Part shown: positions 1-6,887 of the stretch, in pieces
How positions within the stretch are numbered: position 1 is the stretch's first letter
How the letters are laid out: the number at the start of each line of letters is the position of its first letter
DNA from: RGIG5612 sp017511185
GTDB taxonomy: Bacteria > Bacillota > Clostridia > Lachnospirales > Lachnospiraceae
Assembly: GCA_017511185.1 (NCBI GenBank)
Contig: JAFWLF010000129.1
Coordinates: 1 to 15,993 of the forward strand
Reading direction: 5' to 3'
Length of the DNA stretch: 15,993 nucleotides
Program-made: the position numbers and the translations under genes
Notes under the pieces: generated by a model
Seen by the model: the letters and a program-made list of their open reading frames with translations, nothing else
The model's database searches: none
Told to the model about the DNA's origin: nothing

Positions 1-78
1 ACACGTCAAATTCATCTGACAGTATTCGCATATTTTGCGAGTTTAGAATAGCATATACAGCATCATTTTGCACGTTAT
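1..78. other. left-edge sequence, no gene supported
   Basis: These 78 bases lie beyond the stop of the radical SAM gene and run to the window edge. A short inverted repeat (TCGCA at 26-30, TGCGA at 36-40, 5-nt loop) is present, but no T-run follows it in the minus direction, so it is not a convincing terminator. A minus-strand ATG at 31-29 opens a frame beginning MRILSDEFDV that runs off the edge. It reads like a protein start but has no Shine-Dalgarno. A competing plus-strand frame ends with TAG at 49-51. Neither can be decided from the window. Confidence 0.3.
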
Positions 79-1023
79 TTATTCCGGTAAAACGCCTTCT
101 CCATCGAAGGCCGGAATAAAACTCTGCACTGCTACATCACCCTCCTGGATCATGCAGTTTTCAATCCCCCGTGCGATCACATGATCGACTGCCTGCTCGT
201 ATTCTTTTCTGCTAACTTTCCGATTCAGTTCTTCAAAAGGAAGCGTTCCCATAGGCGTATACTGACTCATCAGAGAAAACCAGATCCTGTCTCCGTAAGT
301 ATCTGCCAGATAATCGATCACCCGGATCGTATCCCTAAGACTGCCCGGTGTCATCAGATGCCTGACACAGACCCCTTTTTTCATCAATCCGTCTTCCGAC
401 TCTGCCAGTGCCGCCTCTGACCGGTCCATCTGCATTGGCCCGGCAGATTTTACCATTTGTTCCAGGGCCTTTTTTACAACCTTTGGATAATCCAGTGCAT
501 GCAGATATTTTGATGCAAGTCCTTCGTCCAGTGTCTTAAGATCCGGCAGATAAATATCGATCAGCCCTTCCAGAAGCTTAAGTGTTTCCGGGAATTCATA
601 GCCGGAGCTGTTCCAGACAAACGGCAGATCAAATCCTCTTTCTTTTGCAATTCGGATCGACTCTGCGATCTGCGGAGTAAAATGCGTTCCGGTCACCAAA
701 TTGATATTCAGCGCTCCTTTTGCCTTCAGTTCAAAAAAGATATCCGCAAGGCGGTCTTTGGTAATCTCAATGCCGAACAATTCTCCGCAGCCTTCTTCCG
801 GTCCTCCGCCGGAGATCTTCCGGTTCTGGCAATAAATGCAATGCAGGGAGCAGCCCGAAAAAAAGACGGCCCCGCTTCCGCTTTCTCCAGATAAAAAAGG
901 CTCTTCATAAAAATGAAGGGCCGCCCGTGCCGCTTTCAGTTTCTGTCCCATTTTGCAGAAACCTGTCTTCTGGCTCCTATCTACACCGCAATTCCGCGGA
1001 CATAACCGGCAGTTTGTTTCCAT
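79..1023 (-). CDS. PflX-like radical SAM protein (PFL-activating-enzyme-like)
   Basis: Radical SAM protein of 314 residues. The CxxxCxxC motif that binds the [4Fe-4S]/SAM cluster is Cys58, Cys62 and Cys65 (GCSLHCIYCQN). An N-terminal cysteine set (Cys5, Cys8, Cys12, Cys23) precedes it, the layout seen in the PflX family (COG1313), which resembles pyruvate formate-lyase activating enzyme. These features suggest a soluble, oxygen-sensitive enzyme; the substrate is unknown for the family and nothing here reveals it. The ATG at 1023 starts the conserved Cys-rich N-terminus. Residues about 201-210 (RSEAALAESE) look like a small insertion before the conserved EDGLMKKGVCVRHL stretch, judged from memory of the family. 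The gene is last in a minus-strand unit, 21 nt after the phosphatase stop. A glycyl-radical-enzyme activase is an alternative, but no glycyl radical enzyme is nearby. Confidence 0.88.
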   Translation of the reverse strand: METNCRLCPRNCGVDRSQKTGFCKMGQKLKAARAALHFYEEPFLSGESGSGAVFFSGCSLHCIYCQNRKISGGGPEEGCGELFGIEITKDRLADIFFELKAKGALNINLVTGTHFTPQIAESIRIAKERGFDLPFVWNSSGYEFPETLKLLEGLIDIYLPDLKTLDEGLASKYLHALDYPKVVKKALEQMVKSAGPMQMDRSEAALAESEDGLMKKGVCVRHLMTPGSLRDTIRVIDYLADTYGDRIWFSLMSQYTPMGTLPFEELNRKVSRKEYEQAVDHVIARGIENCMIQEGDVAVQSFIPAFDGEGVLPE

Positions 1024-1044
1024 TGTTTTTCTTTTCTGTTTTTT

Positions 1045-1692
1045 CTATTCCCATCCGGAAATGATCCGGCAGATATCCATTGGCGTATCAGCAAAAACTT
1101 TCGCACCCGCATTCGCAAGCTCTTCTTGGCTGCCGTATCCGTAAAGAACACCAATGCTCTCTGTCCCTAAAAGACTTGCCGCTTCAATATCATTCTCGCG
1201 GTCACCGATCATCACAGCTTTAGCAGGATCCACCTGCAGTTCCTGCAGAGCATACGAGAGCACTTCCACTTTCGTCGCGCGGCTCTCGTCCATAGCAGCT
1301 CCGCCGATAAAATCAAAATACCGAGTCAGTGCAAAATGCTCCAGGATCTGTTTTGAGAAAAGTTCCGGCTTGGATGTTGCAACCGCCAGCACCAAACCGT
1401 CCTCCTTCAGTTTCTGCAGCATCTCTTCAACGCCCGGATACACGGAGTTTTCAAACATACCGCCTGCAGTAAAGTATTCCCGGTAATAAGTGACCGCTTC
1501 TAATGCTTTATCATGATCAAAACCAAACCGCTCCTGAAATGAATGAACCAAAGGCGGGCCAATAAAGGAGTGCAGATCGTTTTCCTCTGCCTCGATGCCA
1601 TATTTTTTTAATGCATACTGTACGGAATGAATGATTCCCGGAGCAGAATCAGTCAACGTTCCATCCAGGTCAAAAAAGATTGTGTGATTCAT
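1045..1692 (-). CDS. HAD-superfamily phosphatase, phosphoglycolate phosphatase (Gph/PpaX)-like
   Basis: A 215-residue haloacid dehalogenase hydrolase with all four motifs. Motif I is FDLDGTLTDS, with nucleophile Asp8 and acid/base Asp10. Motif II is VATSKP around Thr106-Ser107. The motif III lysine is probably Lys141. Motif IV is MIGDRENDIEAA with Mg2+-binding Asp164 and Asp168. A helical C1 cap lies between motifs I and II (about 15-85). Length and motifs match phosphoglycolate phosphatase, pyrophosphatase PpaX and related HAD-IA enzymes. The actual substrate cannot be read from sequence, so the Gph label is a family label only. The ATG at 1692 overlaps the tetR stop in an ATGA, implying translational coupling to tetR. 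The radical SAM gene follows after 21 nt. A cytosolic enzyme with no signal peptide. Confidence 0.9.
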   Translation of the reverse strand: MNHTIFFDLDGTLTDSAPGIIHSVQYALKKYGIEAEENDLHSFIGPPLVHSFQERFGFDHDKALEAVTYYREYFTAGGMFENSVYPGVEEMLQKLKEDGLVLAVATSKPELFSKQILEHFALTRYFDFIGGAAMDESRATKVEVLSYALQELQVDPAKAVMIGDRENDIEAASLLGTESIGVLYGYGSQEELANAGAKVFADTPMDICRIISGWE

Positions 1693-2288
1693 TTTGTTTT
1701 ACCGTTTCCTTTGCTTTGACAGCCCTGAATAAAGAACTCCGTAAAACCTTCCATTTTATTTACGATATCATAGCTGCCTTCCCGTCTTGACCAGTCTGTA
1801 GAGACACTTCGAAGCATAAGGAGGAAAAAATCCGTCAGTTCATCAACGGTAAACCGTTTGCTGATCTGTCCCTTTTTCCGGGCAGCTTCAAAGATTTCCT
1901 GAATTTTCTGAAAAGAGGCCCTCTCTTTTTCCAGATTACCCCATCCTTCCGGATTCACACCAGAGATCAACTTGGAACGTTCCAATCCATGCGATTGAAT
2001 ATAGGAAGCCCAGCCGCGTGCAAACATCCGGAGGTTTTCCATTTCATCTTCGTTGGTAAGAAGCGGGAATGTGTTTTCTTTCAGATCCTCATCGATGATC
2101 CACAGCAGTCCGATCAGCATATCCGATTTTTTGGTAAAGTAATGGTAGAACGTTCCGATAGATATCCCTGCGGTCTGGCAAAGCTCTGAAACACTGATCT
2201 TATCAAAATCCTCTGATGTCATCAGAGGGATCAGTGATTCTATTATTTCTGAACGGCGTTTCGCCTGTTTTTCTTTTACTTTGGACAT
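1689..2288 (-). CDS. TetR/AcrR-family transcriptional regulator
   Basis: A 199-residue TetR-type repressor. The N-terminal helix-turn-helix is at about residues 30-52, with the typical SELCQTAGISIGTFYHYF pattern followed by KKSDML. The C-terminal part is a divergent ligand-binding/dimerization domain whose ligand cannot be predicted. I place the start at the ATG at 2288 because AAGGCGG (2301-2295) lies 6 nt upstream. The longer open frame upstream has no ribosome binding site and includes the promoter region. The gene is divergent from hadA across a 166-bp region with candidate operators, so control of the had/fld operon and of itself is the natural inference. An acyl-CoA, 2-hydroxy acid or enoate effector would make sense but is untested. 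Its TGA overlaps the ATG of the HAD phosphatase gene. Confidence 0.9.
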   Translation of the reverse strand: MSKVKEKQAKRRSEIIESLIPLMTSEDFDKISVSELCQTAGISIGTFYHYFTKKSDMLIGLLWIIDEDLKENTFPLLTNEDEMENLRMFARGWASYIQSHGLERSKLISGVNPEGWGNLEKERASFQKIQEIFEAARKKGQISKRFTVDELTDFFLLMLRSVSTDWSRREGSYDIVNKMEGFTEFFIQGCQSKGNGKTK

Positions 2289-2294
2289 AAAAAT

Positions 2295-2301
2295 CCGCCT
2301 T
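2295..2301 (-). promoter_or_regulatory. ribosome binding site fixing the tetR start
   Basis: AAGGCGG on the minus strand, 6 nt before the ATG at 2288. The alternative in-frame ATG codons at 2327 and 2324 have no comparable motif upstream, which supports the shorter protein. Confidence 0.6.
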
Positions 2302-2317
2302 TTCCAGGGATTGTCTG

Positions 2318-2345
2318 TTGACATCATGAAATCTGGTGGTAGAAT
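2318..2345 (+). promoter_or_regulatory. predicted sigma-A promoter of the had/fld operon
   Basis: A consensus -35 TTGACA (2318-2323), a 16-nt spacer and a -10 TAGAAT (2340-2345, 5 of 6 matches) preceded by TG at 2337-2338, an extended -10. Transcription would start near 2352, giving a leader of about 100 nt before hadA. The -10 hexamer is itself one of four TAGAAT/ATTCTA half-sites, so a repressor bound there would block RNA polymerase directly. Confidence 0.65.
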
Positions 2346-2379
2346 AAAAAAAGTAGAATGAATTCTAATATTTATTCTA
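2340..2379. promoter_or_regulatory. candidate TetR operator: nested TAGAAT/ATTCTA half-sites
   Basis: Four identical half-sites are seen: TAGAAT at 2340-2345, TAGAAT at 2354-2359, ATTCTA at 2362-2367 and ATTCTA at 2374-2379. The inner pair forms the perfect palindrome TAGAAT-GA-ATTCTA (2354-2367). The outer pair forms a wider inverted repeat around it. The array covers the hadA -10 and start site and lies just inside the tetR transcript start, where an autoregulating TetR repressor would bind. The assignment to this TetR rests on position only. Confidence 0.5.
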
Positions 2380-2393
2380 ATTTTTCTTTTTTC

Positions 2394-2421
2394 ATTATAC
2401 CCGTATTCTTTGTGTTGTAAA
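2394..2421 (-). promoter_or_regulatory. predicted sigma-A promoter of the tetR unit
   Basis: On the minus strand, TTTACA (2421-2416, 5 of 6 matches) is followed by a 16-nt spacer and a perfect TATAAT (2399-2394). The start site would be near 2387, about 100 nt before tetR. The promoter faces away from the had operon and is partly covered by the 2405-2425 inverted repeat. Confidence 0.6.
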
Positions 2422-2425
2422 GAAT
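2405..2425. repeat. 7-bp perfect inverted repeat in the hadA leader, overlapping the tetR -35
   Basis: ATTCTTT (2405-2411) and AAAGAAT (2419-2425) are exact inverse complements separated by 7 nt. A second, wider pair, GTATTC (2403-2408) and GAATAC (2426-2431), surrounds it. In the hadA transcript this is an A/U-rich stem-loop ending 16 nt before GGAGG. On DNA it overlaps the tetR -35 and spacer. It could be an operator for another regulator or a leader RNA structure. No T-run follows, so it is not a terminator. Confidence 0.4.
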
Positions 2426-2441
2426 GAATACAAACAATTTT

Positions 2442-2446
2442 GGAGG
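2442..2446 (+). promoter_or_regulatory. ribosome binding site fixing the hadA start
   Basis: GGAGG lies 8 nt before the ATG at 2455. The open frame extends 5' to a TTG at 2440, but that codon overlaps the Shine-Dalgarno, so the ATG is the start. Confidence 0.8.
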
Positions 2447-2454
2447 TCAAACAG

Positions 2455-3699
2455 ATGAATACAACATTATCCGGCTTAAAAGTGATTGAACTGTCTACAT
2501 TCATTGCGGTCCCTGCCTGTGCACGGTTTTTCGCTGACAATGGCGCAGACGTGATCAAAGTGGAAGCAAAGGGCGGAGATGCCGTCCGCTGGAACGGCAC
2601 GAGTGAAGGACGAAGCGACAGTCCGTACGAAAACACGACGTTCGATTTGGAGAACGCTAATAAAAAAGGAATTGTTCTGAATTTAAAATCTCCGGAAGGA
2701 AAAGAAATCTTATTCAAACTGCTGGACGATGCTGATATCTTTCTGACCAACTGGCGGCCGCAGGCTCTGGAAAAAAACGGTCTTACCTATGAGATGCTGC
2801 ATGAAAAATATCCGAAACTGGTCTATGGAACTCTGACCGGATTCGGCGACAAAGGTCCGGATAAGGACCTTCCAGGTTATGATTTTACGGCATTCTGGGC
2901 AAGAGGCGGAATCATGGATTCCCTGCGCCAGAAAGATGAATGGCCAATCAACCTGATCCCGGGTATGGGTGATCATGTGACCGGTATGATGCTTGCTTCC
3001 GGTGTTATGGCAGCGCTTTATGAAGCACAGAAGACCGGCAACGGAAAGAAAGTATCCATCAGCCTTATGCATACGTCAATCTTTATCCAGGGCATTATGG
3101 TTCAGGCAGCCGAATACACAGATATTGGTCAGAAGTACCCGATCTCCCGGTATACAGCTGACAACCCGTTCAACTGCGCCTATAAAACAAGTGACGGCAG
3201 ATTCATGCAGATTTCCATGCCGCCATTTGATATGTTCTATCCTAAGTTCATGCCGCTGATCGGCCGGGAGGACCTGGTTGGAAATGAACGTTACACAATG
3301 GACAATATTTCCAAGAACAAACTGCATCGTGAATTTATTGAGATCCTGATCGAAGCGTTTGAGAAGAAAACAGCTGCAGAATGGGATCAGATCCTGACTG
3401 AAAATGATATCCCTCATTCTGTGGCACAGTCCTGGGAAGAAGTTCTCGAGGACAAACAAGCCTGGGCAAACGATGTTTTCTACAACATGGAATACCCAAC
3501 CGGCAATACGCGCGCTTTAGTCCGCCAGCCAATCTTCATTGGCGATGATCTGCCGGATTACAAAATGGCTCCGCTGCTCGGAGAGCACAGCGAGGAGATC
3601 ATCCGTTCCCTGGGCTATACAGAGGAAGATCTGCAAAAGCTTCATGAGGCCGGTGTTTATAACACTTGGGAAGATTTAAAACATCTTCATAAAGGTTGA
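2455..3699 (+). CDS. hadA: (R)-2-hydroxyacyl-CoA transferase, family III (CaiB/BaiF), HadA/FldA-like
   Basis: A 414-residue family III CoA-transferase. It opens with LSGLKVIELSTFIAVPACARFFADNGADVIKVE, the typical N-terminus. The likely catalytic aspartate is Asp143 in the LPGYDFTAFWARGG stretch, and the ENTTFDLENANKKGIVLNLKS and GMGDH segments are conserved. From memory the sequence resembles FldA (cinnamoyl-CoA:phenyllactate CoA-transferase) and HadA (2-hydroxyisocaproate CoA-transferase) closely. The expected reaction moves CoA from the enoyl-CoA product to the incoming (R)-2-hydroxy acid, recycling CoA without ATP. The exact acid (phenyl-, indole-, 4-hydroxyphenyl-lactate or 2-hydroxyisocaproate) cannot be decided here. 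First gene of a four-gene operon, with GGAGG 8 nt before its ATG; the activator gene starts 29 nt downstream. Confidence 0.9.
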   Translation: MNTTLSGLKVIELSTFIAVPACARFFADNGADVIKVEAKGGDAVRWNGTSEGRSDSPYENTTFDLENANKKGIVLNLKSPEGKEILFKLLDDADIFLTNWRPQALEKNGLTYEMLHEKYPKLVYGTLTGFGDKGPDKDLPGYDFTAFWARGGIMDSLRQKDEWPINLIPGMGDHVTGMMLASGVMAALYEAQKTGNGKKVSISLMHTSIFIQGIMVQAAEYTDIGQKYPISRYTADNPFNCAYKTSDGRFMQISMPPFDMFYPKFMPLIGREDLVGNERYTMDNISKNKLHREFIEILIEAFEKKTAAEWDQILTENDIPHSVAQSWEEVLEDKQAWANDVFYNMEYPTGNTRALVRQPIFIGDDLPDYKMAPLLGEHSEEIIRSLGYTEEDLQKLHEAGVYNTWEDLKHLHKG

Positions 3700-3728
3700 T
3701 CAATTCAATCGAAACAGAGGAATCGCAA

Positions 3729-4523
3729 ATGGCTGATATTTATACAATGGGCATTGATATCGGATCTTCTGCATCCAAATGCCTGATCTTAAAAAACGGA
3801 ACAGAGATTGCAGGAAGTGCAGTTATCGCAGCCGGAACCGGAACCTCCGGTCCAAGGAGAGCGCAGGAAGAAGCGCTTGCAGCTGCCGGGATTTCTATGG
3901 AAGATATCCGCCGCAGCACAGCGACCGGATACGGACGCAATACCGTAGAAGGCGTAGATGCAGTAGTCAGTGAATTGAGCTGCCACGCAATCGGGATCCA
4001 TGCTGTATTCCCGGATGTCAGGACTCTGATCGATATCGGCGGACAGGATGCAAAGGCGATCCGGGTCAGTGAAAACGGCCGGTTGGACAGCTTTGTGATG
4101 AATGACAAATGCGCAGCCGGTACCGGAAGATTTCTGGATGTCATGGCACGTGTCCTGGAACTGGATGTCAGTGAACTGGAAGAGAAAAGTGCAAAAGCCA
4201 AAAACGTGGTCAATATCAGTTCGACCTGTACGGTCTTTGCGGAATCAGAAGTGATTTCACAGCTGTCGAACAATGTGGATATCTGTGATCTGGTCGCAGG
4301 GATCCACCGGTCAGTCGCTGTCCGTACCGCCGGGCTGGTAAGAAGACTCGGGGTTGTAGAACCAGTTGCCATGAGCGGCGGTGTTGCCTTAAATGGCGGC
4401 GTGGTATCTGCACTGGAGGAAGAGCTTGGGCTGACGATCAAAGTATCTCCGCTGGCACAGCTCAATGGAGCCTATGGTGCAGCGGTACATGCATGGGGAC
4501 AATTAGAGAAAGAGACACTTTAA
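3729..4523 (+). CDS. hadI: 2-hydroxyacyl-CoA dehydratase activator, ATP-dependent [4Fe-4S] protein (HadI/FldI)
   Basis: A 264-residue activator ('archerase') of the BadF/BadG/HgdC family with an actin/Hsp70-like ATPase fold. Visible motifs are the N-terminal phosphate loop GIDIGSSASK (8-17), the DIGGQDAKAI segment (102-111) and the C-terminal MSGGVALNGGVV. Cys128 (NDKCAAGTG) and Cys167 (SSTCTVFAESEVISQL) are the two cysteines per subunit expected to hold the single [4Fe-4S] cluster bridging the homodimer. The protein injects one high-energy electron into the dehydratase, driven by ATP hydrolysis, and is very oxygen sensitive in known relatives. The start is the ATG at 3729, with AGAGG at 3716-3720 8 nt upstream. 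An in-frame TTG at 3696 overlapping the hadA stop is not preferred. Confidence 0.93.
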   Translation: MADIYTMGIDIGSSASKCLILKNGTEIAGSAVIAAGTGTSGPRRAQEEALAAAGISMEDIRRSTATGYGRNTVEGVDAVVSELSCHAIGIHAVFPDVRTLIDIGGQDAKAIRVSENGRLDSFVMNDKCAAGTGRFLDVMARVLELDVSELEEKSAKAKNVVNISSTCTVFAESEVISQLSNNVDICDLVAGIHRSVAVRTAGLVRRLGVVEPVAMSGGVALNGGVVSALEEELGLTIKVSPLAQLNGAYGAAVHAWGQLEKETL

Positions 4524-4528
4524 GGAGG
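4523..4528 (+). promoter_or_regulatory. strong ribosome binding site of hadB
   Basis: AGGAGG overlaps the last base of the hadI stop. It is 4 nt before the ATG at 4533 and 7 nt before the ATG at 4536, so the second methionine is the better spaced start. Confidence 0.7.
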
Positions 4529-4535
4529 ATAAATG

Positions 4536-5759
4536 ATGAGCGAAGCAACTGAGAAAAAACCGGCAAAGGTTGTCCTTAAGGAACTTCAGGACAAAATTGC
4601 GGATGACGCCTGGGAAGCAAAAAAGCGCGGCGAAAAAGTCGGCTGGTGTGCAAGCAACTTCCCACAGGAGATCACAACGGCGATGGGCATCCCTGTAGTC
4701 TACCCGGAAAACATGGGCGCAGCTGTTGGTGCAAAAGGCGGCGGACAGAGAATGTGTGAATATGCAGAAGGCATGGGCTATTCCGGCGATCTGTGTTCCT
4801 ATTCCCGCATTAACTTTGCTTATGCCGATCTGAAAAAATGTGAAGAACTGGAGATTCCATTCCCGGATTTCCTTCTTTGCTGCAATAATATCTGCAACTG
4901 TATGATCAAATGGTACGAGAACCTGGCACTTGAGCTGGACATCCCGCTCATCCTGATTGATATTCCGCACCTGGATCAGTACGAATGCGACGAGGACCGG
5001 ATCAAATATATCCGTGCCCAGTTTGATGATGCCATCCGGCAGTTAGAAGAGATCACAGGAAAGAAGATGGATTACGACAAGCTGAAGAGCGTCATGGAAG
5101 TATCGCAGCGCTCCAGCCAGGCATGGCTTCGCGCAGTTGGTTATATGTCCGCTAAGCCATCCCCGTTTTCTGGTTTTGATATCTTCAACAACATGGCAGT
5201 CGCCTGCGTAGGAAGAGGCACGGTGGAAGCAGCAGAAGCATTCGAGCAGCTTGCCGATGAGTACGAGGCACTGGTGGCAGAAGGCAAGAGCACCTTTAAG
5301 GGAGACGAAAACTACCGGATCCTGTTTGAAGGCATTGCCTGCTGGGCAAACCTGCGCTTTACTTATAAGACCCTGCAGAGCCGCGGGATCAATCTGACGG
5401 CCTCTGTATACGGACCAGCCTTCTCTTTCCTGTACAGCAATCTGGATGAATTAATGGCTGCCTATTCTTATGTACCAAACTCCAACTGCTTTGAGAGAGA
5501 ACTGGAGCTGCGCGTCGTCGACGCAAAGAAGAACAAAGTGGATGGCGCGATCTTCCATATGAACCGTTCCTGCAAACACTGGAGCGGCAACCTGTATGAG
5601 ATGGAGCGTCAGTTCCGTGAGCAGACCGGTGTTCCAACTATCGTATTTGATGGAGACCAGTCAGACCCTCGGGCCTTTTCAGAAGCACAGTATGAGACCC
5701 GTGTGGAAGCCCTTGTAGAGATCATGGAAGAAAATAAAAGAAAGGAAGCGCAGGCATGA
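4536..5759 (+). CDS. hadB: (R)-2-hydroxyacyl-CoA dehydratase alpha subunit (HadB/FldB)
   Basis: A 407-residue member of the HgdB/FldB dehydratase family (408 residues if the ATG at 4533 is used). By analogy with the solved 2-hydroxyisocaproyl-CoA dehydratase, the active-site [4Fe-4S] cluster ligands are probably Cys87 (GDLCSYSR), Cys120 (NNICNC) and Cys346 (NRSCKHWSG). Other cysteines are at 38, 74, 102, 115, 116, 122 and 151. Together with the beta subunit it eliminates water from (R)-2-hydroxyacyl-CoA through a ketyl radical, after single-electron activation by HadI. It starts 12 nt after the activator stop. Its TGA overlaps the start of the beta subunit in an ATGA, fitting equimolar subunits. 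Length equals that of characterised HadB/FldB. Substrate specificity is not visible. Confidence 0.92.
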   Translation: MSEATEKKPAKVVLKELQDKIADDAWEAKKRGEKVGWCASNFPQEITTAMGIPVVYPENMGAAVGAKGGGQRMCEYAEGMGYSGDLCSYSRINFAYADLKKCEELEIPFPDFLLCCNNICNCMIKWYENLALELDIPLILIDIPHLDQYECDEDRIKYIRAQFDDAIRQLEEITGKKMDYDKLKSVMEVSQRSSQAWLRAVGYMSAKPSPFSGFDIFNNMAVACVGRGTVEAAEAFEQLADEYEALVAEGKSTFKGDENYRILFEGIACWANLRFTYKTLQSRGINLTASVYGPAFSFLYSNLDELMAAYSYVPNSNCFERELELRVVDAKKNKVDGAIFHMNRSCKHWSGNLYEMERQFREQTGVPTIVFDGDQSDPRAFSEAQYETRVEALVEIMEENKRKEAQA

Positions 5760-6880
5760 AATATATAGACGAATTAAAAAATATCAGTGAAAACCCGAGA
5801 GCCGCTTTCGAAGGAGCCATCGCATCAGGGAAAAAGGTAGTTGGTGTAATGCCGTATTTCTGCCCGGAAGAACTTGTTTATGCTGCCGGCATGCTGCCTT
5901 TCGGCCTCTGGGGTGCTGCCATTCAGGCAAATGATTCCAAACGGTACTTCCCGGCATTCATCTGCTCTATTCTTCATACAACACTGGAAATGGGCATCAA
6001 AGGCCAGCTGGATGATCTGAGTGCCATCATGATCCCAATCTGCTGCGACAGCCTGAAAGGAATGGGAGCCAACTGGGAGTATGGCGTAGGAAATAAGGTC
6101 CCTGTCATCAATGTAGCTTATGCTCAAAACCGGAAGATCGAAGCCGGTGTAGAATTTACTGCGTCCCAGTTCCGTAAGATCCGCAAACAGTTAGAAGAGA
6201 TTGCCGGCAATGAGATTACGGACGATGCTATTGCAAAGGCTGTTACTGTTTATAATGAAAACCGCGATGCTATTCTTTGCTTTTCAAAAGCCGCAGCAAC
6301 GCATCCAAAGGAAATCAGTGCGCAGACTCGTTCCGCAGTATTAAAAGCCGGATACTTTATGGATCGTGCAAAGCATACAGAAATGCTCCGTGAAATTACA
6401 GAAGAGCTTTCTGCCCTTCCTGCATCCGATGAAGGTTATCTGAAAATTGTAACGACCGGAATTTTGGCAGACATGCCGGGATTCCTGGAACTGATCGATA
6501 AGAACAACATGGTGATCGCAGATGATCAGATTGCACAGGAATCGGTCGGTGCCAGAACACAGACACCTGTGACGGAAGATCCGATCCTTGGTATGGCACA
6601 GCGTCTGTCTGATATTGAAGGCTGCAGCGTTCTATATGATCTTGGAAAGTTCAGAGGAAAACAACTGGTTTCACTCGCACAAGAAGCAGGTGCAGCAGGG
6701 ATCCTCTTTGTCCTGACCAAGTTCTGCGATCCGGAGGAATATGATTATGTTCCGGTAAAACGGATGACAGATGCCGCAGGCATCCCAATGCTGCAGGTTG
6801 AGATCGACCAGCAGATGAAAAACTTCGCGCAGGCAGAATCTGCCCTTCAGGCATTTGCAGAGATGCTCCGCGAAAGATAA
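5756..6880 (+). CDS. hadC: (R)-2-hydroxyacyl-CoA dehydratase beta subunit (HadC/FldC)
   Basis: A 374-residue second subunit of the dehydratase, same superfamily as HadB (HgdB/FldB/FldC). Typical features are the N-terminal GVMPYFCPEELVYAAGMLPFGLWGA (about 30-54) and cysteines at 70 (FPAFICS), 96-97 (IPICCDS) and 324 (TKFCDPEEYD). Cys70, Cys97 and Cys324 are the likely cluster ligands by analogy. The beta cluster relays the electron from the activator to the alpha subunit. The start overlaps hadB by 4 nt. It is the last gene of the operon: no acyl-CoA dehydrogenase or Etf follows, and the stop is 7 nt from the oppositely oriented argH stop. Only a few bases separate these genes, so no terminator fits in the gap. 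Confidence 0.92.
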   Translation: MKYIDELKNISENPRAAFEGAIASGKKVVGVMPYFCPEELVYAAGMLPFGLWGAAIQANDSKRYFPAFICSILHTTLEMGIKGQLDDLSAIMIPICCDSLKGMGANWEYGVGNKVPVINVAYAQNRKIEAGVEFTASQFRKIRKQLEEIAGNEITDDAIAKAVTVYNENRDAILCFSKAAATHPKEISAQTRSAVLKAGYFMDRAKHTEMLREITEELSALPASDEGYLKIVTTGILADMPGFLELIDKNNMVIADDQIAQESVGARTQTPVTEDPILGMAQRLSDIEGCSVLYDLGKFRGKQLVSLAQEAGAAGILFVLTKFCDPEEYDYVPVKRMTDAAGIPMLQVEIDQQMKNFAQAESALQAFAEMLRER

Positions 6881-6887
6881 AAACTAT

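Noticed and set aside
1..31. Possible minus-strand gene start MRILSDEFDV running off the left edge
   Set aside because: Only ten codons are visible and there is no Shine-Dalgarno upstream, so it cannot be called from this window.
2289..2750. 154-residue N-terminal extension of the TetR frame
   Set aside because: The extension covers the divergent promoter region and the start of hadA and is not TetR-like. A Shine-Dalgarno and the normal TetR N-terminus fix the start at 2288.
3740..4465. 241-codon open frame on the minus strand
   Set aside because: Antisense to the clearly recognisable activator gene hadI; serine/threonine-rich composition typical of a reverse-strand shadow.
6815..6844. GGCAG-AAT-CTGCC hairpin near the hadC end followed, on the minus strand, by a short T-run
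   Set aside because: The 5-bp stem is weak and about 10 nt separate it from the T-run, so it does not fit an intrinsic terminator for the arg operon.
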